Positions 1 to 9,979 of a DNA stretch of 64,000 nt are shown here, piece by piece. A program made the translations under genes and the position numbers. The stretch comes from Channallabes apus (Eukaryota > Chordata > Actinopteri > Siluriformes > Clariidae): contig CM060107.1 of assembly GCA_030522415.1 (NCBI GenBank), forward strand, positions 54,572,104 through 54,636,103, in the 5' to 3' direction. Position 1 is the stretch's first letter; each line of letters begins with the position of its first letter. The notes below the pieces were generated by a model that made no database searches, was not told the DNA's origin, and worked only from the letters and a program-made list of their open reading frames with translations.

Positions 1-743
1 ACGTTGGAGTTGGATTTGAATTTGAGTTCATTTGAGTTTGAATTGCTTTAATTTGAGGTTATGTTTAACCTCCTGAGACCCGGACTCAAGTACTGTTGTG
101 TACATTGCAATTTCTGATGACTGTTTCTATTTATTCGTAGCTGATAACTATAAGTTTAATCAAGGTCTTTAACCAGGAAGACATTTGGCAAACAAATTAT
201 ACCCAACAGTCGTTATATGAATATGTTACAAGGATATACTGTAGGCAGACATTTTCAAGTTCCTGGAAAATGTCATGTTCTTATACAAGTACGTTCGGGT
301 CTCTAGGATAAGGTTAAATTATTTTTGTTTGAATTTTGAGTTCTTTTGAGTCGTTTATTGATTTAAGTTTGATTTGAGTTTTGAATTTGGTTCACGTGAC
401 TTAATTTAGGTCTGATTTGATTTTCAGTTTGAATTTATTTCCATTTCGAGTTTGAATTTGAGTTGATGAGTAAATTAATTTTGAGTTTGATGTAATTAGG
501 TTTTCCGTATTTGAGTTTGCTTGAAATCCCCACAAGTCCCCAGCTTTTGACTTGCATGATCACACCAAAGACCTCTAGTTTGCAGCTTCTGATCCTTCTT
601 CCTTTCTTTCTTTCAGTTTGTTATAAAGCATGAGAATCCTCCTGCCATTTTGTTGTTGTTGTGTCGATGTGTGCGCGCATCATGATGGTGGTGGTTGTGA
701 TTTGTTTTAGCGAAACACTGATTTTCTCCCACTAATCCCGTAG
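1..743 (+). other. epb41l2: Intron of epb41l2 with degenerate TTTGAG-type repeats
   Basis: This stretch lies upstream of the first visible exon and should be the end of an intron. About 1-60 and 300-520 are built of degenerate repeats of TTTGAGTTTGAA type. A T-rich tract with TTTC repeats lies near 590-615. The acceptor is the TAG ending at 743. I see no exon in it, although a short exon cannot be excluded. Confidence 0.6.
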
Positions 744-872
744 CCCCCGGTGGTGAAAACAGAAATGGTGACCATCTCGGACACGTTTGCGGCTCAGAAG
801 ACTGAGATCACCACCAAGGAGGTTCCCATCGTCCACACGGAAACCAAGACCATCACGTACGAAGCCGCACAG
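744..872 (+). CDS. epb41l2: Protein 4.1 family (4.1G) C-terminal domain, exon A
   Basis: This is an internal coding exon of 129 nt (43 codons, phase 0 at both ends). It starts PPVVKTEMVTISD, contains KEVPIVHTETKTITYEAAQ, and is followed by a GTAACG donor. IVHTETKTITYE is a hallmark of the C-terminal domain shared by proteins 4.1R, 4.1G, 4.1N and 4.1B, membrane-cytoskeleton adaptors that bind spectrin-actin through an internal domain and use this end for partners such as NuMA. The FERM domain and the spectrin-actin domain lie upstream, outside the window. I chose 4.1G because tmem200a and smlr1 lie downstream, as at human 6q23, and because of the ending KETELAEEEE. Paralogues 4.1R, 4.1B and 4.1N remain possible from this exon alone. 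Confidence 0.88.
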
Positions 873-1047
873 GTAACGGCACCTGACTGGCGCGCACCTC
901 GTCTCCATGTCTCAAGCCCCATCTACCGTCTCGTTTTTCATTTCTTTGGTCTTGTAAATGTTCAGTTTCTATCTCTAGTCTTGTTCTGATTGGCTGAGAG
1001 AGATTAATGAGTGTTTTGACGCGTGTGTTTGTGGTTGGGCGGGGCAG

Positions 1048-1146
1048 TTGGACGGCGCTGGAGATAGCGAGCCCGGAGTGCTCATGACTGCTCAAACCAT
1101 CACTTCAGAGTCTCTGTGTACAACTACGACTACACACATTACCAAG
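1048..1146 (+). CDS. epb41l2: Protein 4.1G C-terminal domain, exon B
   Basis: This exon has 99 nt and 33 codons in phase 0. It reads LDGAGDSEPGVLMTAQTITS and ends TTTTTHITK. TAQTITSE followed by a threonine run and HITK is typical of the 4.1 C-terminal domain. The donor is GTAACC. The acceptor GGGGCAG has a poor pyrimidine tract (the run before it is G/T-rich), so it may be weak. A (CA)n microsatellite starts within about 15 nt of the donor. Confidence 0.88.
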
Positions 1147-1158
1147 GTAACCTGCGTT

Positions 1159-1195
<37 letters not shown>

Positions 1196-1241
1196 TTAAC
1201 ATATAAAATATGAGACTAATTGCATTATTTTTGATTAACAG

Positions 1242-1322
1242 ACGCTAAAAGACGGGGTGTCGGAAACACGGATTGAGAAGCGCATCGTCATCACCGGCGA
1301 CTCGGACATCGATCACGACGAG
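1242..1322 (+). CDS. epb41l2: Protein 4.1G C-terminal domain, exon C
   Basis: This exon has 81 nt and 27 codons in phase 0, from TLKDGVSETRIEKRIVITGD to SDIDHDE. SETRIEKRIVITGD is one of the most conserved blocks of 4.1 proteins. The acceptor is TTGATTAACAG and the donor GTGAAA. The last residue is Glu where I recall Gln in relatives. A short CA repeat starts right after the donor. Confidence 0.9.
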
Positions 1323-2468
1323 GTGAAAAACACACACACACACACACACTTTTACTGAAGTGCATTGTACACAATCTTACCACTAATCATGATACAACGA
1401 TGTTGTTAAAGTGGGCGTCGCCCTAAGGGTTTGTTTCCATGGTAACGGCAACGTCTTTACGGATTGCGACTAGCGAGCCATCAAAGCCAAAACTGCGAGA
1501 CTCATTGATTGACCGATGTACAAGTCCCCTAGTGTGAGAACCATAATTTTTGGCCCCCTAATTTTATAGAAACAAACTCTACACTAATGTGAAGCGTGGT
1601 GGTGGTAGCATTATGTCTTTTTGTTAGATTTTTTTTTTAAGGTAATTAATGATGGTGCCAATCCATCCAAAGTGAGGGTTATGTATCTGACAGTAGTTTT
1701 GTGATTGGCTGATGGACCGGAACGGAAGTTCCGCCTCCGGTTTATGACGAACGTTGTAGGCGCTGGAGAAGTTCTGATCAGGAATAGTCTTTATTTTCCG
1801 TCCAACACACTGATCCATGTTCAAGATACACATGTTGCTGGGGATGGCATCAGCATTAGACTGTAACACACCCACACACACACACACATATCAGTGTGGA
1901 GGTGTGCATGTTATAAAGCAGATTGTTGAGATTAACTTGAGAAGTCAGTAGTGTTCTCCTGGTTCCTCTCTCTCTCTCTCTCATTAAGGATGTAGAGTGA
2001 GCGCGTGGGAGCCAGAGAGCACCGTAACAAACACCTCTGTTTCCGTAGAAACTGACTTCCTAGGTACTGACACCAGTATGAAACTGGTTCCATCCTGCAG
2101 ATCCTACAGGAGTGTTTATTAAAAACTATAAAAGCCTCGTTGTAAATAAGAAACTTGTTCTTAATCTGTCTTGCCTGTTTAAATAAAGGTAAATAAAAAA
2201 TAATAAAAGACCTCACTAAGATATCAGACTCCGGTCAGGACAGGGGCCAAGACGAACGACATGAGGGTGAAGTGAAGATCAGAACTTCCTGTCTTCCTCT
2301 CAGAGTGGAGGTGAGGCAGGTGTTCATCTGCTCCATCTCAAACGGTTTCCCTCCCGACAGCAGCAGCAGCTTGTTCGGGGTGGAAATGATTACGCTGAAA
2401 CACTCAAAGTCTTTATTACTTGTATGACATTTTCTTTCATGTTGTGTGTGTGTGTGTGTGTGTGTCAG
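1323..2468 (+). other. epb41l2: Last intron of epb41l2
   Basis: This intron of about 1.1 kb starts with a CA repeat (about 1331-1348). It contains a CA repeat near 1870-1887, a TC run at about 1967-1981 and, near 2135-2200, an AATAAAGGTAAATAAA-rich stretch that resembles the tail of a common teleost retroelement. It ends in the (TG)n tract next to the acceptor. I found no coding exon. Confidence 0.7.
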
Positions 2469-2573
2469 GCCTTAGCCCAGGCCATCAAGGAAGCCAAAGA
2501 GCAGCACCCGGACATGTCGGTGACCCGTGTGGTGGTGCACAAGGAGACGGAGCTGGCCGAGGAGGAAGAGTGA
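2469..2573 (+). CDS. epb41l2: Protein 4.1G C-terminal domain, last coding exon D
   Basis: The terminal coding exon has 34 codons plus TGA. It begins ALAQAIKEAKEQHPDMSVTR, continues VVVHKETELAEEEE and stops at 2571-2573. AIKEAKEQHPDMSVT..VVVH is the conserved C-terminus of protein 4.1 proteins. The acceptor CAG follows directly on a (TG)n microsatellite that takes the place of the usual pyrimidine tract. The four exons together give 137 residues, all in phase 0, with no frameshift or missing block. Confidence 0.92.
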   Translation, partial: ALAQAIKEAKEQHPDMSVTRVVVHKETELAEEEE

Positions 2574-4250
2574 AGGTGTGGGTGAGAGGGGTTTCCATGG
2601 CAACCAGAACTTCTTTATTTCAGAGCACAAACAGAGTGTCCGGTACCGGTAGTGTTACTCACACACATAGCTGAGTGACACAGACAACAGCACTGATGTC
2701 TGTCTGTCTGATTACTGTCTGTTTTTTAACACTATATGTCTGATCACTGCCTGTCTGTCTTTCTGATCACTGCCTTAATTATCGTCTGTCTGTCCGATCA
2801 CTGTCTGCCTGTTTGTCTGATCTCTGATCATTTTGTTTCTTCTGATCTCTCCGTTTAATCTGCATGTTCATACAGAGAGTTCAGAAGAACCAAAATGATC
2901 AGACAGATCTGTCTGTGTGAAATATGCATGGAGAAAGAGAGACAAAAACGGAGAGACAGAGAGAGCAATCAGAGACAGATACAGATGAGAGAAAGAGGTA
3001 GAGAGACCGACAGACAGATAACGAGTGTCAAGTGTTTAATGAGAGCATGTTGCTTCTGCTAATAAACTCTTCTGTGTTTCTCTTTATGATTTTGAATAAT
3101 GAGTGATGTTCCACTGAACCTCTGCCTCTCTGTCTTTGTGTGTGTCTCTCTCTCTCTCTCTTGTTTTCAGTCCCGACTCCTGCATCTCCTCTGTCCTTTC
3201 GTTTCAGACGGAGCTCTTTCCCTGCATTCACCGTGCGAGTGATCGTCTCTCTCACACGCAGGACGAGAGCGCGGACGACGCCGATACTATGTTCATCAAT
3301 GTTTTAAAAAAAGAAAGAAAAAAAAAATAAGAAAAAACCCAGACCACTTCAGCTAACGTTCTTTTTGTAGCGTTTATTACTGTTTTTATTATTTTTATTT
3401 GACTCCCTCCCCCCCCCACACACACACCCAAATTTAACATTACGATTAATTTTTACAGAGTTGTTATTGAATCTGTCTTCTATAGTTAATACTCTCTCGC
3501 TATATCCATGTATTACAGACACACACACACACGTGCGCGCACAAAAATTATGGACCGTTTGTTTTTAAGTGGGAGGGGATTCATGTTTAGGAGAAGTGGG
3601 AGGGGCTTCAGATGAACCTCCCTCTTGCGTAAGGGACCAGAGTCAGTTTACAGAGTCAGTTTGCCAAACGTTTCTCTATGCAGACACACACACTCACACA
3701 TTCCACCACAAGGAGGCGCACTTCGTCTACCTCTATTAGTAAAAAAAAAAAAAAGAAGAATTAATAATAACCGTACAGAAAAATTATACAAAACTGATAC
3801 AAAATAACCAAAAAAAAAAAAAGAGATTTCCTGAAAACTCTGGGCAGCTCAAGGTGTTTCGCTTTTCCTACACAGATTTTACGCTTCCTTTAAAAGAAAG
3901 AAAAAAATAAAGAATAAAATTCCCCATCCTGTTTGTACTGATGAACCAGATCTAGTCATCACCCCTTTTTTAGACATTTTATTGCAAACCTACTTTTTTC
4001 CCCCTTCAGTTCATTTTTCACCACATCAAAATTTTACAACAGGAAAAAATTGAGAAGAAAAAAGCAACAACTTGTCCTCTATTTTCTCTCCTTCCTCCAC
4101 ATCATGAGGTCGTTCATCTCTCCGCCTCCTTGTCAGCTTGTTTTTATCTGTTTTTTTTTGTGAGTCCACGTCCCCACCCTCTCGCCGTTTCCCCGTGTCC
4201 TCTCTTTGTGTAACACTGTTCAAATAAAAGTTTGTTTATTCTCTAATCGT
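2574..4250 (+). other. epb41l2: Probable epb41l2 3' UTR with alternative poly(A) signals
   Basis: After the stop codon there is no further plausible exon. AATAAA hexamers lie at 3061-3066, at about 3906 and 3913, and at 4223-4228. The last is followed within 20 nt by a GT/T-rich element (TTTGTTTATTC, then TTGTGT), a good cleavage context. The UTR carries degenerate CTGTCTGTCTGAT repeats (about 2695-2830), TC runs and A-rich tracts. The exact end is inferred. Confidence 0.55.
4223..4228 (+). other. Distal poly(A) signal of epb41l2
   Basis: Canonical AATAAA with a downstream GT-rich element, about 1.65 kb past the stop codon. Proximal alternatives lie at 3061 and around 3906-3918. Confidence 0.5.
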
Positions 4251-4319
4251 TGTGTCCCGACTCATTAGACTCAGTATATTAACCTCATTACTGTTCTTAC
4301 AGTTAATGTATATTTCATG

Positions 4320-5815
4320 TGTCAGTACTTTATCTCGAGTGATTTTATTAGTGGACACGTTTTACTGTTGCGTCACTACATCATACAACAAAGATCTATA
4401 CTTTATACTTCACTACGTTTGGACTTTGTAGTATTTGAAGCGTCACCTTCTGAATATTATGCATAATTTGTCTGTATTAGCAGGTCAATTAGCAGGTTAA
4501 ATCAGAAGTGGATACAAATGCCCCCGACTGAACCGAACTGATCTTTGGGCTTACGTCCGGTAGTCAATCAAAACTTATCTGCATCAGTGGAAAGCCAAGT
4601 GAAGCAAGTTTGTTTATTTTTTGCCTTTTTTTTTTCCACATATACTGCAACATTTATTGAAGACATACAGTACAGTAGCACTAAATGTTAGCAAGGACGG
4701 TAGCAAGAAGAAAAGGTATTAAGTGCTTTCAGTTTGGTTTTTAAAGCAGCCGGTGCCAAGAGGAATTATAAATTAAAGTTAAGTGATGTTTAATATCTAT
4801 TTATTTCACATTTTACTTGAATACAATGTTGGTAATATCATCTGTATTTACATTATTTCCTATGGAATAATGTTTCACAATACGGAATTTCCCCTTAAGC
4901 ACTCGCCACGGAACAGAATAAACCCACCCCGAGGTACCGCTGTGTTGCCAGAGAAGCCACCGAACCAGCATGTTCAGTCAGAAAGCAGAGAGGAAGATAT
5001 TATTTTAATATAATTTAATGGCTGCGATGAGTCAATACACGTTCAGTACTTTTGGTACTTCAGTAAATTTAAAGTTGAGTACTTTAAGTAGAAATGCAAG
5101 TTAAATGTTATTAATATTCACTTCTACATTTACTTGAGTAATATTTAACCTAGGATGTCTTTACTTTTGCTCAAGTACAGGATTTGTGTACTTGTACACA
5201 CACGTTTCTCTAACAATGCTGAACCTCAGAAACATCACCTTTACATTTAACAGCTATTAGAGCTGATACCTGATTTGCAGTGGGGTCACGTCCTGATGAA
5301 CTCGCCGTGTGTAGAAAATATCATGTCACAAATGTAAACAGCTAGCGAGATGCCTTGGATATTAGTCTAGTCTGGCTTAAACACGTTCAGAACATTTCAT
5401 TAGCCTAAGGAGGGAAAGACCTGCCACAGATGTGTAGGTTAGGCACAAAGACTCCGGTTACAGCACCAACGACAATAATATAACTTTAAAGACATGATAT
5501 ATTACACTACTTTAACCTTGGAGTACCCAAATATGAGGAACTTACCAACTTACCCAGACAAAAAAAAATAATTTCTTCCTAACAAGAAAGAAGTCCAGCT
5601 GGTTTGACTCACCTTCTAGATAAGCTCACCTGGATGACTGAGATACCAGACAGATACACTACTTTTACTATAGAAACTTGAGGACACGAAGGGTGACTGC
5701 TTTGGTACTTTTACTCAAGTGGAAATGTAGTTCGAGGGGTTTTACTAAATCTCAGGGTCCCTACTTTCACTCCAGTAAAGGGATTTCGTACGTTGTCATT
5801 TCCATCAAAATACGA
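4320..5815. repeat. hAT-like (Tol2-type) DNA transposon relics
   Basis: Motifs such as TACTTTACTTGAGTAA, TTTTGCTCAAGTACAGG and CTTTTACTCAAGTGG occur at about 5040-5200 and 5695-5800, with related text near 4330-4450. They resemble the subterminal repeats of Tol2-type hAT elements, which are full of ACTTGAGTA/TACTCAAGT motifs. No transposase reading frame remains. The boundaries are not resolved. The sequence between shows nothing else recognisable. Confidence 0.4.
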
Positions 5816-6107
5816 ATTACGGTTTGTACTGCATGTGGATCATTTTGACACCATCATCCAGTCGAACCGTCCTAAAGTGTGGACCATATATATATTTTTA
5901 AATTAATAATAAAAAAAGAAAGATGATTTCAAGGTCTAAACTTCAGGGGCGTGGTCAGTGGGGGGGGGCGGAGTTTTCCCAAACGGCCAAATCAATGGCT
6001 GTTATTTCAGTTACATCGCTGCTAAATCATTTCCAACTTTGATGCTTAATTCCATGAGTATAAAATACATTTAATTTCTTGCCGTACTGTTACACATTGT
6101 ATTTGAT

Positions 6108-6342
6108 TATATGTTGTTGGTCTTTCGGCTGCTCCCATCAAGGGGTCGCCACAGCGGACTATCCAGTCCGCACAACAACTTGGCACAGGTTTTTACGCCG
6201 GATGCCCTTCCTGACGCAACCCTCCCATTTTGTCTGGGCTTGGGACCGGCGCTGCATCCAGTGGCTGGGGGTTTGAGCACTGGCTGGGAATCGAACCCGG
6301 GCCTTCGGCATGGCAGGTGAAACACCTACCACTGAGCCATAC
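6108..6342 (-). repeat. tRNA-Gly-derived SINE, full length
   Basis: Read on the minus strand, the head GGCTCAGTGGTAGGTG (A box), CCTGCCATG and GGGTTCGATTCCC (B box) closely follows a tRNA-Gly with anticodon GCC. The unrelated body ends in GGGAGCAGCCGAAAGACC and CAACAACAT. Other copies in this window share the tail. Short ORFs in all frames here are products of the repeat and not genes. Confidence 0.75.
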
Positions 6343-6756
6343 TGAACAAAAGAACAAAGTAAGTTAACAACGTACAAGGGATGTTCAAGTCAACTTCTTT
6401 TAATCAGTACACGTAGCTGCATGCCATTTTCATGAAGCAAGTTGGTTCCTGTTTTGACTTGCGTCCTATACATTATATAGCATCTATAAACAGTCGCTCC
6501 CTCACCAGCCTCCTTTCAGAACAACATAGTATTTTACTGTGTAGATTTTGTAAAACCTAGTAACAGCATTAGCTTCTGACACTGGAGACTCCTTCCATAA
6601 AATTGACTATTAAACTTTCATCAGGACATTTCGACGGAGTACACACTTCTATAGAAATGATGACATAATATTTGTAGCTGCGTTACTTTATAGGAAAATA
6701 ATCAATCATCCTCTTGATCAGAATCCAGAATACGAAAGTGCTTCGGGATAAATGAG

Positions 6757-6762
6757 TTTATT
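6757..6762 (-). other. smlr1: Candidate poly(A) signal of smlr1
   Basis: TTTATT on the plus strand gives AATAAA on the minus strand, about 190 nt after the smlr1 stop codon. This would end a short 3' UTR. Confidence 0.4.
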
Positions 6763-6951
6763 AATGAACTGAGTCTTGGTGTGTCGGCATAGAACGATTC
6801 ACGTCTCCCTGACAGTGTGGTTGGACATGCTCGTGTGTGTGTGTGTTACTCATTGAGTTCATTGATCTCGAGGACGTCATGTTGTGTCCTACTTTCCAAA
6901 AGCCGAGCTCCAGATTATTGTCCTCATTGTGTGTGTGTGTGTGTGTGTCAG

Positions 6952-7049
6952 TCAGCTGTCACGTCGGCGTCTGTACCGGCGTTGCTGATTGGAACAGAGC
7001 CGATGTGCTGTGTCTCGTGGGTTCCGGCCCTCAGACAACTCCGCCTCCA
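6952..7049 (-). CDS. smlr1: smlr1 exon 2 (C-terminal, with stop)
   Basis: This exon has 98 nt. On the minus strand a strong acceptor, TTTCTCTTTGTGTCTCAG, ends at 7050. The exon then completes a split GTG codon and reads VEAELSEGRNPRDTAHRLCS followed by NQQRRYRRRRDS and TGA at 6954-6952. The VEAELSE block aligns with the VNEELS-type stretch that, as I recall, follows the membrane segment in mammalian SMLR1. The end is strongly basic, as expected for the cytoplasmic side. A (CA)n microsatellite (on the minus strand) begins immediately after the stop. Confidence 0.75.
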
Positions 7050-8865
7050 CTGAGACACAAAGAGAAACGATTGCAGATGATTACTGAGACAAATGGACTT
7101 GTTTTTCTCTGACTCTCACACATACACACTTCTCTTTTCATTTAGTTCCTTAAAGCTTCTTTATTACATGATCTGTAATTCATTTGATATTTTATTGCAC
7201 AAGAAGCTAGACGTGGCACACCACACTGTTTGTCAAAGCCATGTTCACTGTTACCTTGACAACCACAATTCGATTCCCAATTTAAGTTAGTGTAACTTAA
7301 GCTGTCTTAGCATCCCGGTTCTGTGGGACCCAATGTGGTCTTTCCGGCTACCATGTCATCATGTTATTTTGTGACATCATAAACTCCTGTGTAGCCCCTC
7401 CCCCTGCTGTACTGTACCATATTATTATTGTATTATATGTCTATATGTCTATATGTCTCAGATTTTTACCATGATAGAGTAAAACTGAGTGCATTTCATT
7501 AATGAAAAATATGAATATAGTATTTGTTTATGGATGGAAGTAGCACTAGAAATCCCATCCGTCTCCATTGGTGTAGATCCGCATCCTTGCTTCGTTGTGT
7601 ATGACCTATTGATTTTTTTTTTTATGGCTTTGTTTGTAATTTACTCTTATAATTTGGACCACGGTTCTATTATAGATATATCGTAAATAACTTGTAAATA
7701 GTGGTTGGTTGAAGGTCAGTGCAATTTGTTTTAAATGCCTTTTCTTTTTTTGTGGTTAGATAGAAAGAACTAAAAAAAAAGCCATATTTTTTATTTCTTT
7801 CATTTTGTTAGATTGGTCAAATTAAGTTTAGGTACAGAGTGTTTTGTTTCTTATTTTTTTTTATCTTGTTGGCTTCCAAAGCTCACAACCACTCTTAGGG
7901 AAATTACGCCCTGTTGGTCCAAAATAAGCAAATGCACTACTCCCTTAATTAATAACTCTACTTTTTGGTATGTTGCAGCCTAATCTAAACTGTGTCATAA
8001 CTATAGCATAGTGTATTGTCATATTGCAAAGTCCAATATAGTATAGCATAGCATGGTAACAGAGTATGAAATGGCATGGCAATTTAATAGAACAGTACAG
8101 TAGATAGAATTGTTCTAAGGTACTGTACTATACTGCACATATCCTTTTAACCATTAACCTGCTAAAGTATGTCTCAAACCTGGAGTCACTGGAAACCAGA
8201 GGCTCAGATCTCAGCTGTAGAGCATGACAGAACAGAACTATGTGCACTACTTAGGGAGGTGAGGACTAAAAATATTTACAATAGTAAACAAAAAGGTATA
8301 ATTTACGATAGGCAGTAATATGTAGCACAGTATACCACTGTACAAGCGGACTCATATGTCACAACACTCGTAAACCAAAGCCAACTTCCCCATTTGAAAT
8401 AATGGAAACTCAAATTATCCGTTCCGCAACCCAAAAAAATTATAATAATTACCACAAAATATAAAGTAAAAATAAAACAAATTAACCTGCACTTTATCTT
8501 TTAAAAAAAGTAAAACTAAATCCCAACAGATGTGTGTTAAGCTAAAGTAAGAGGAGAGGAGGAATTAGACCACCTCTCTCTCTCCCTCAGTACACACGTG
8601 CTGTACACACACGCATACAAACACAAAATAAAACATGTTTTACACACACACGTGGTCACAGTGTGTAATTTAGTGGATTCAGTATATTACAGTATAGTTC
8701 GGTATAATAGATAAAATACCATATTTATGGTGTAAAGCAATATTTATGATATTGTAGATAGTACACCTTACTACACTGTAGCACATACAGGATAAATGTA
8801 CATGTACATGCAACAGACATAGAATACAGATGTACTGTAGTATGATAAGGCAAAAGTTTTGGCAC
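7050..8865 (-). other. smlr1: smlr1 intron
   Basis: This 1.8-kb AT-rich intron carries a partial copy of the CAGTGGAACC MITE family (about 8342-8670). It also has T-rich runs around 7610-7860. No further exon is apparent. Confidence 0.6.
8342..8670 (+). mobile_element. Partial MITE, same family as 51429-52277
   Basis: AACACTCGTAAACCAAA, GAAATAATGGAAACTCAAAT, the AAAATAAAACAAATTAAC block and the CACACGTGCTGTACACACA block occur in the same order as in the complete element at 51429-52277. The terminal repeats are missing. It lies inside the smlr1 intron. Confidence 0.65.
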
Positions 8866-8989
8866 CTTTGTCTAGGTTTATTTTCAGGAAGCGCATCAGC
8901 AGCAGGAGCAGAAGACTGACGGGTACGAAAACTCCAACACACAAGAACCAGCCAGGAACATGGCTCAGGAACACAGTCAGCGGCGACAT
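8866..8989 (-). CDS. smlr1: Small leucine-rich membrane protein 1 (smlr1), exon 1
   Basis: This exon has 124 nt: 41 codons plus one base. It reads MSPLTVFLSHVPGWFLCVGV then FVPVSLLLLLLMRFLKINLD and K. The donor G|GTGCCA at 8866/8865 joins exon 2 in frame, giving a 73-residue protein. There is one hydrophobic segment, about residues 13-32, with a leucine run, and a basic C-terminal side. It has the PGWFL..GV..PV.LLLLLL pattern I know from SMLR1. The position beside epb41l2, and facing it, is that of the mammalian gene. I chose the ATG at 8989 because upstream in-frame codons run through a CA/CT microsatellite. I recall, unverified, that mammalian SMLR1 is liver-enriched and linked to VLDL secretion. 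The GTGCCA donor is weak, which is the main doubt. Confidence 0.78.
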
Positions 8990-8992
8990 GAC

Positions 8993-9029
<37 letters not shown>

Positions 9030-9125
9030 CTCTCTCTCTCTGATAGACACACACAGAAATATTCTGTGTGCATATGTTGGACTTTGAACAAACTGTAATG
9101 AGTCGAGGATTTGGTTAATCACTCA
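8990..9125 (-). promoter_or_regulatory. smlr1: Candidate smlr1 promoter with HNF4- and HNF1-like sites
   Basis: Upstream of the smlr1 ATG, the minus strand has GTTCAAAGTCCA at 9089-9078. It includes CAAAGTCCA, the HNF4-specific motif. The plus strand has GGTTAATCACTCAC at 9113-9126, a perfect HNF1 half-site with a degenerate second half. The nearer 5' region is a (CT)n(CA)n microsatellite (about 8997-9040). The distances, about 90-100 and 125-137 nt from the ATG, fit a proximal promoter. The transcription start is inferred and not seen. Confidence 0.45.
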
Positions 9126-9126
9126 C

Positions 9127-9131
<5 letters not shown>

Positions 9132-9162
<31 letters not shown>
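9132..9162. repeat. (TG)n microsatellite
   Basis: About 15 perfect TG units just upstream of the smlr1 candidate promoter. Confidence 0.95.
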
Positions 9163-9163
<1 letters not shown>

Positions 9164-9780
9164 AAGAACATGATCAGATTAACAGCTCAAGACATGCACT
9201 TAGCATTAGGGTAATGAAAAAAAAAAGATCAGTGCCTTCCTGATCCATTCTTTAGATTTTTTTTATCTGTTCTGTGTGTAACTAGTCTTTAGTGTAGATC
9301 AGATTTAGAGTTAAAGAGATTTTAGTCTGAGCCTCAGTGTCTTTGTGTAAAAACATGGCAAGAGTGGTAAACCTTTTTACATTTAAGACCTTTTATTTTG
9401 TATACAGTATACGGTATCTTCTCTTCTTCTTTTCAATTTCCTTCCTTATGTTTCAATAAAACTTGTAAAATAAAATTAATTATCCTCAAGTAAGTTTAAA
9501 GTTAATCTTCTATTCATCATTCACATTATTTCCAGATTTTTGCTACAAATCCTACTTTAAATTCAGAGTTTAGAGTTAAACCAAATTCTGTCTAAGATGG
9601 CCACCGCTTTACACTAACTTCCAGCATTCAGTTACAGCTACAGCTAGGTTAATTTAGTTCCTCTAGTGCTAAGATAGAGAAACTTCTATTAGACAATGAA
9701 CTCATCAGCTACATCATTTAATACTGGTATTAGACCACATGACCATAAATAACATAGTGGAGGTGAAGATAAAGATTTAG
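9163..9780. other. AT-rich intergenic sequence
   Basis: No coding, RNA or clear repeat signal seen. Confidence 0.5.
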
Positions 9781-9979
9781 ATTAAGGATAGACATAGAGA
9801 TATAGCTGGATGATGGACTTTAAGATGGAGACAGAGTTGTACTTAGGTAGATAGTTGACAGAGGTGAACAAGTGGGAGATGTGAAATGAAAATGTAGGGA
9901 GGACAAGGAATATGGAGGTGGAGATGGAGATGAAGAAAGAGTAGAAATTATGATAGAGATGGAGCTTGAGCAGAAACTG

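Noticed and set aside
6079..6377. Four overlapping 65-72 codon frames
   Set aside because: All lie in the tRNA-Gly-derived SINE.
8990..9122. Longer smlr1 N-terminus from upstream in-frame Met codons
   Set aside because: It would run through the (CA)n/(CT)n microsatellite (CVCVCV, RERERE). The ATG at 8989 fits the family and the promoter motifs.
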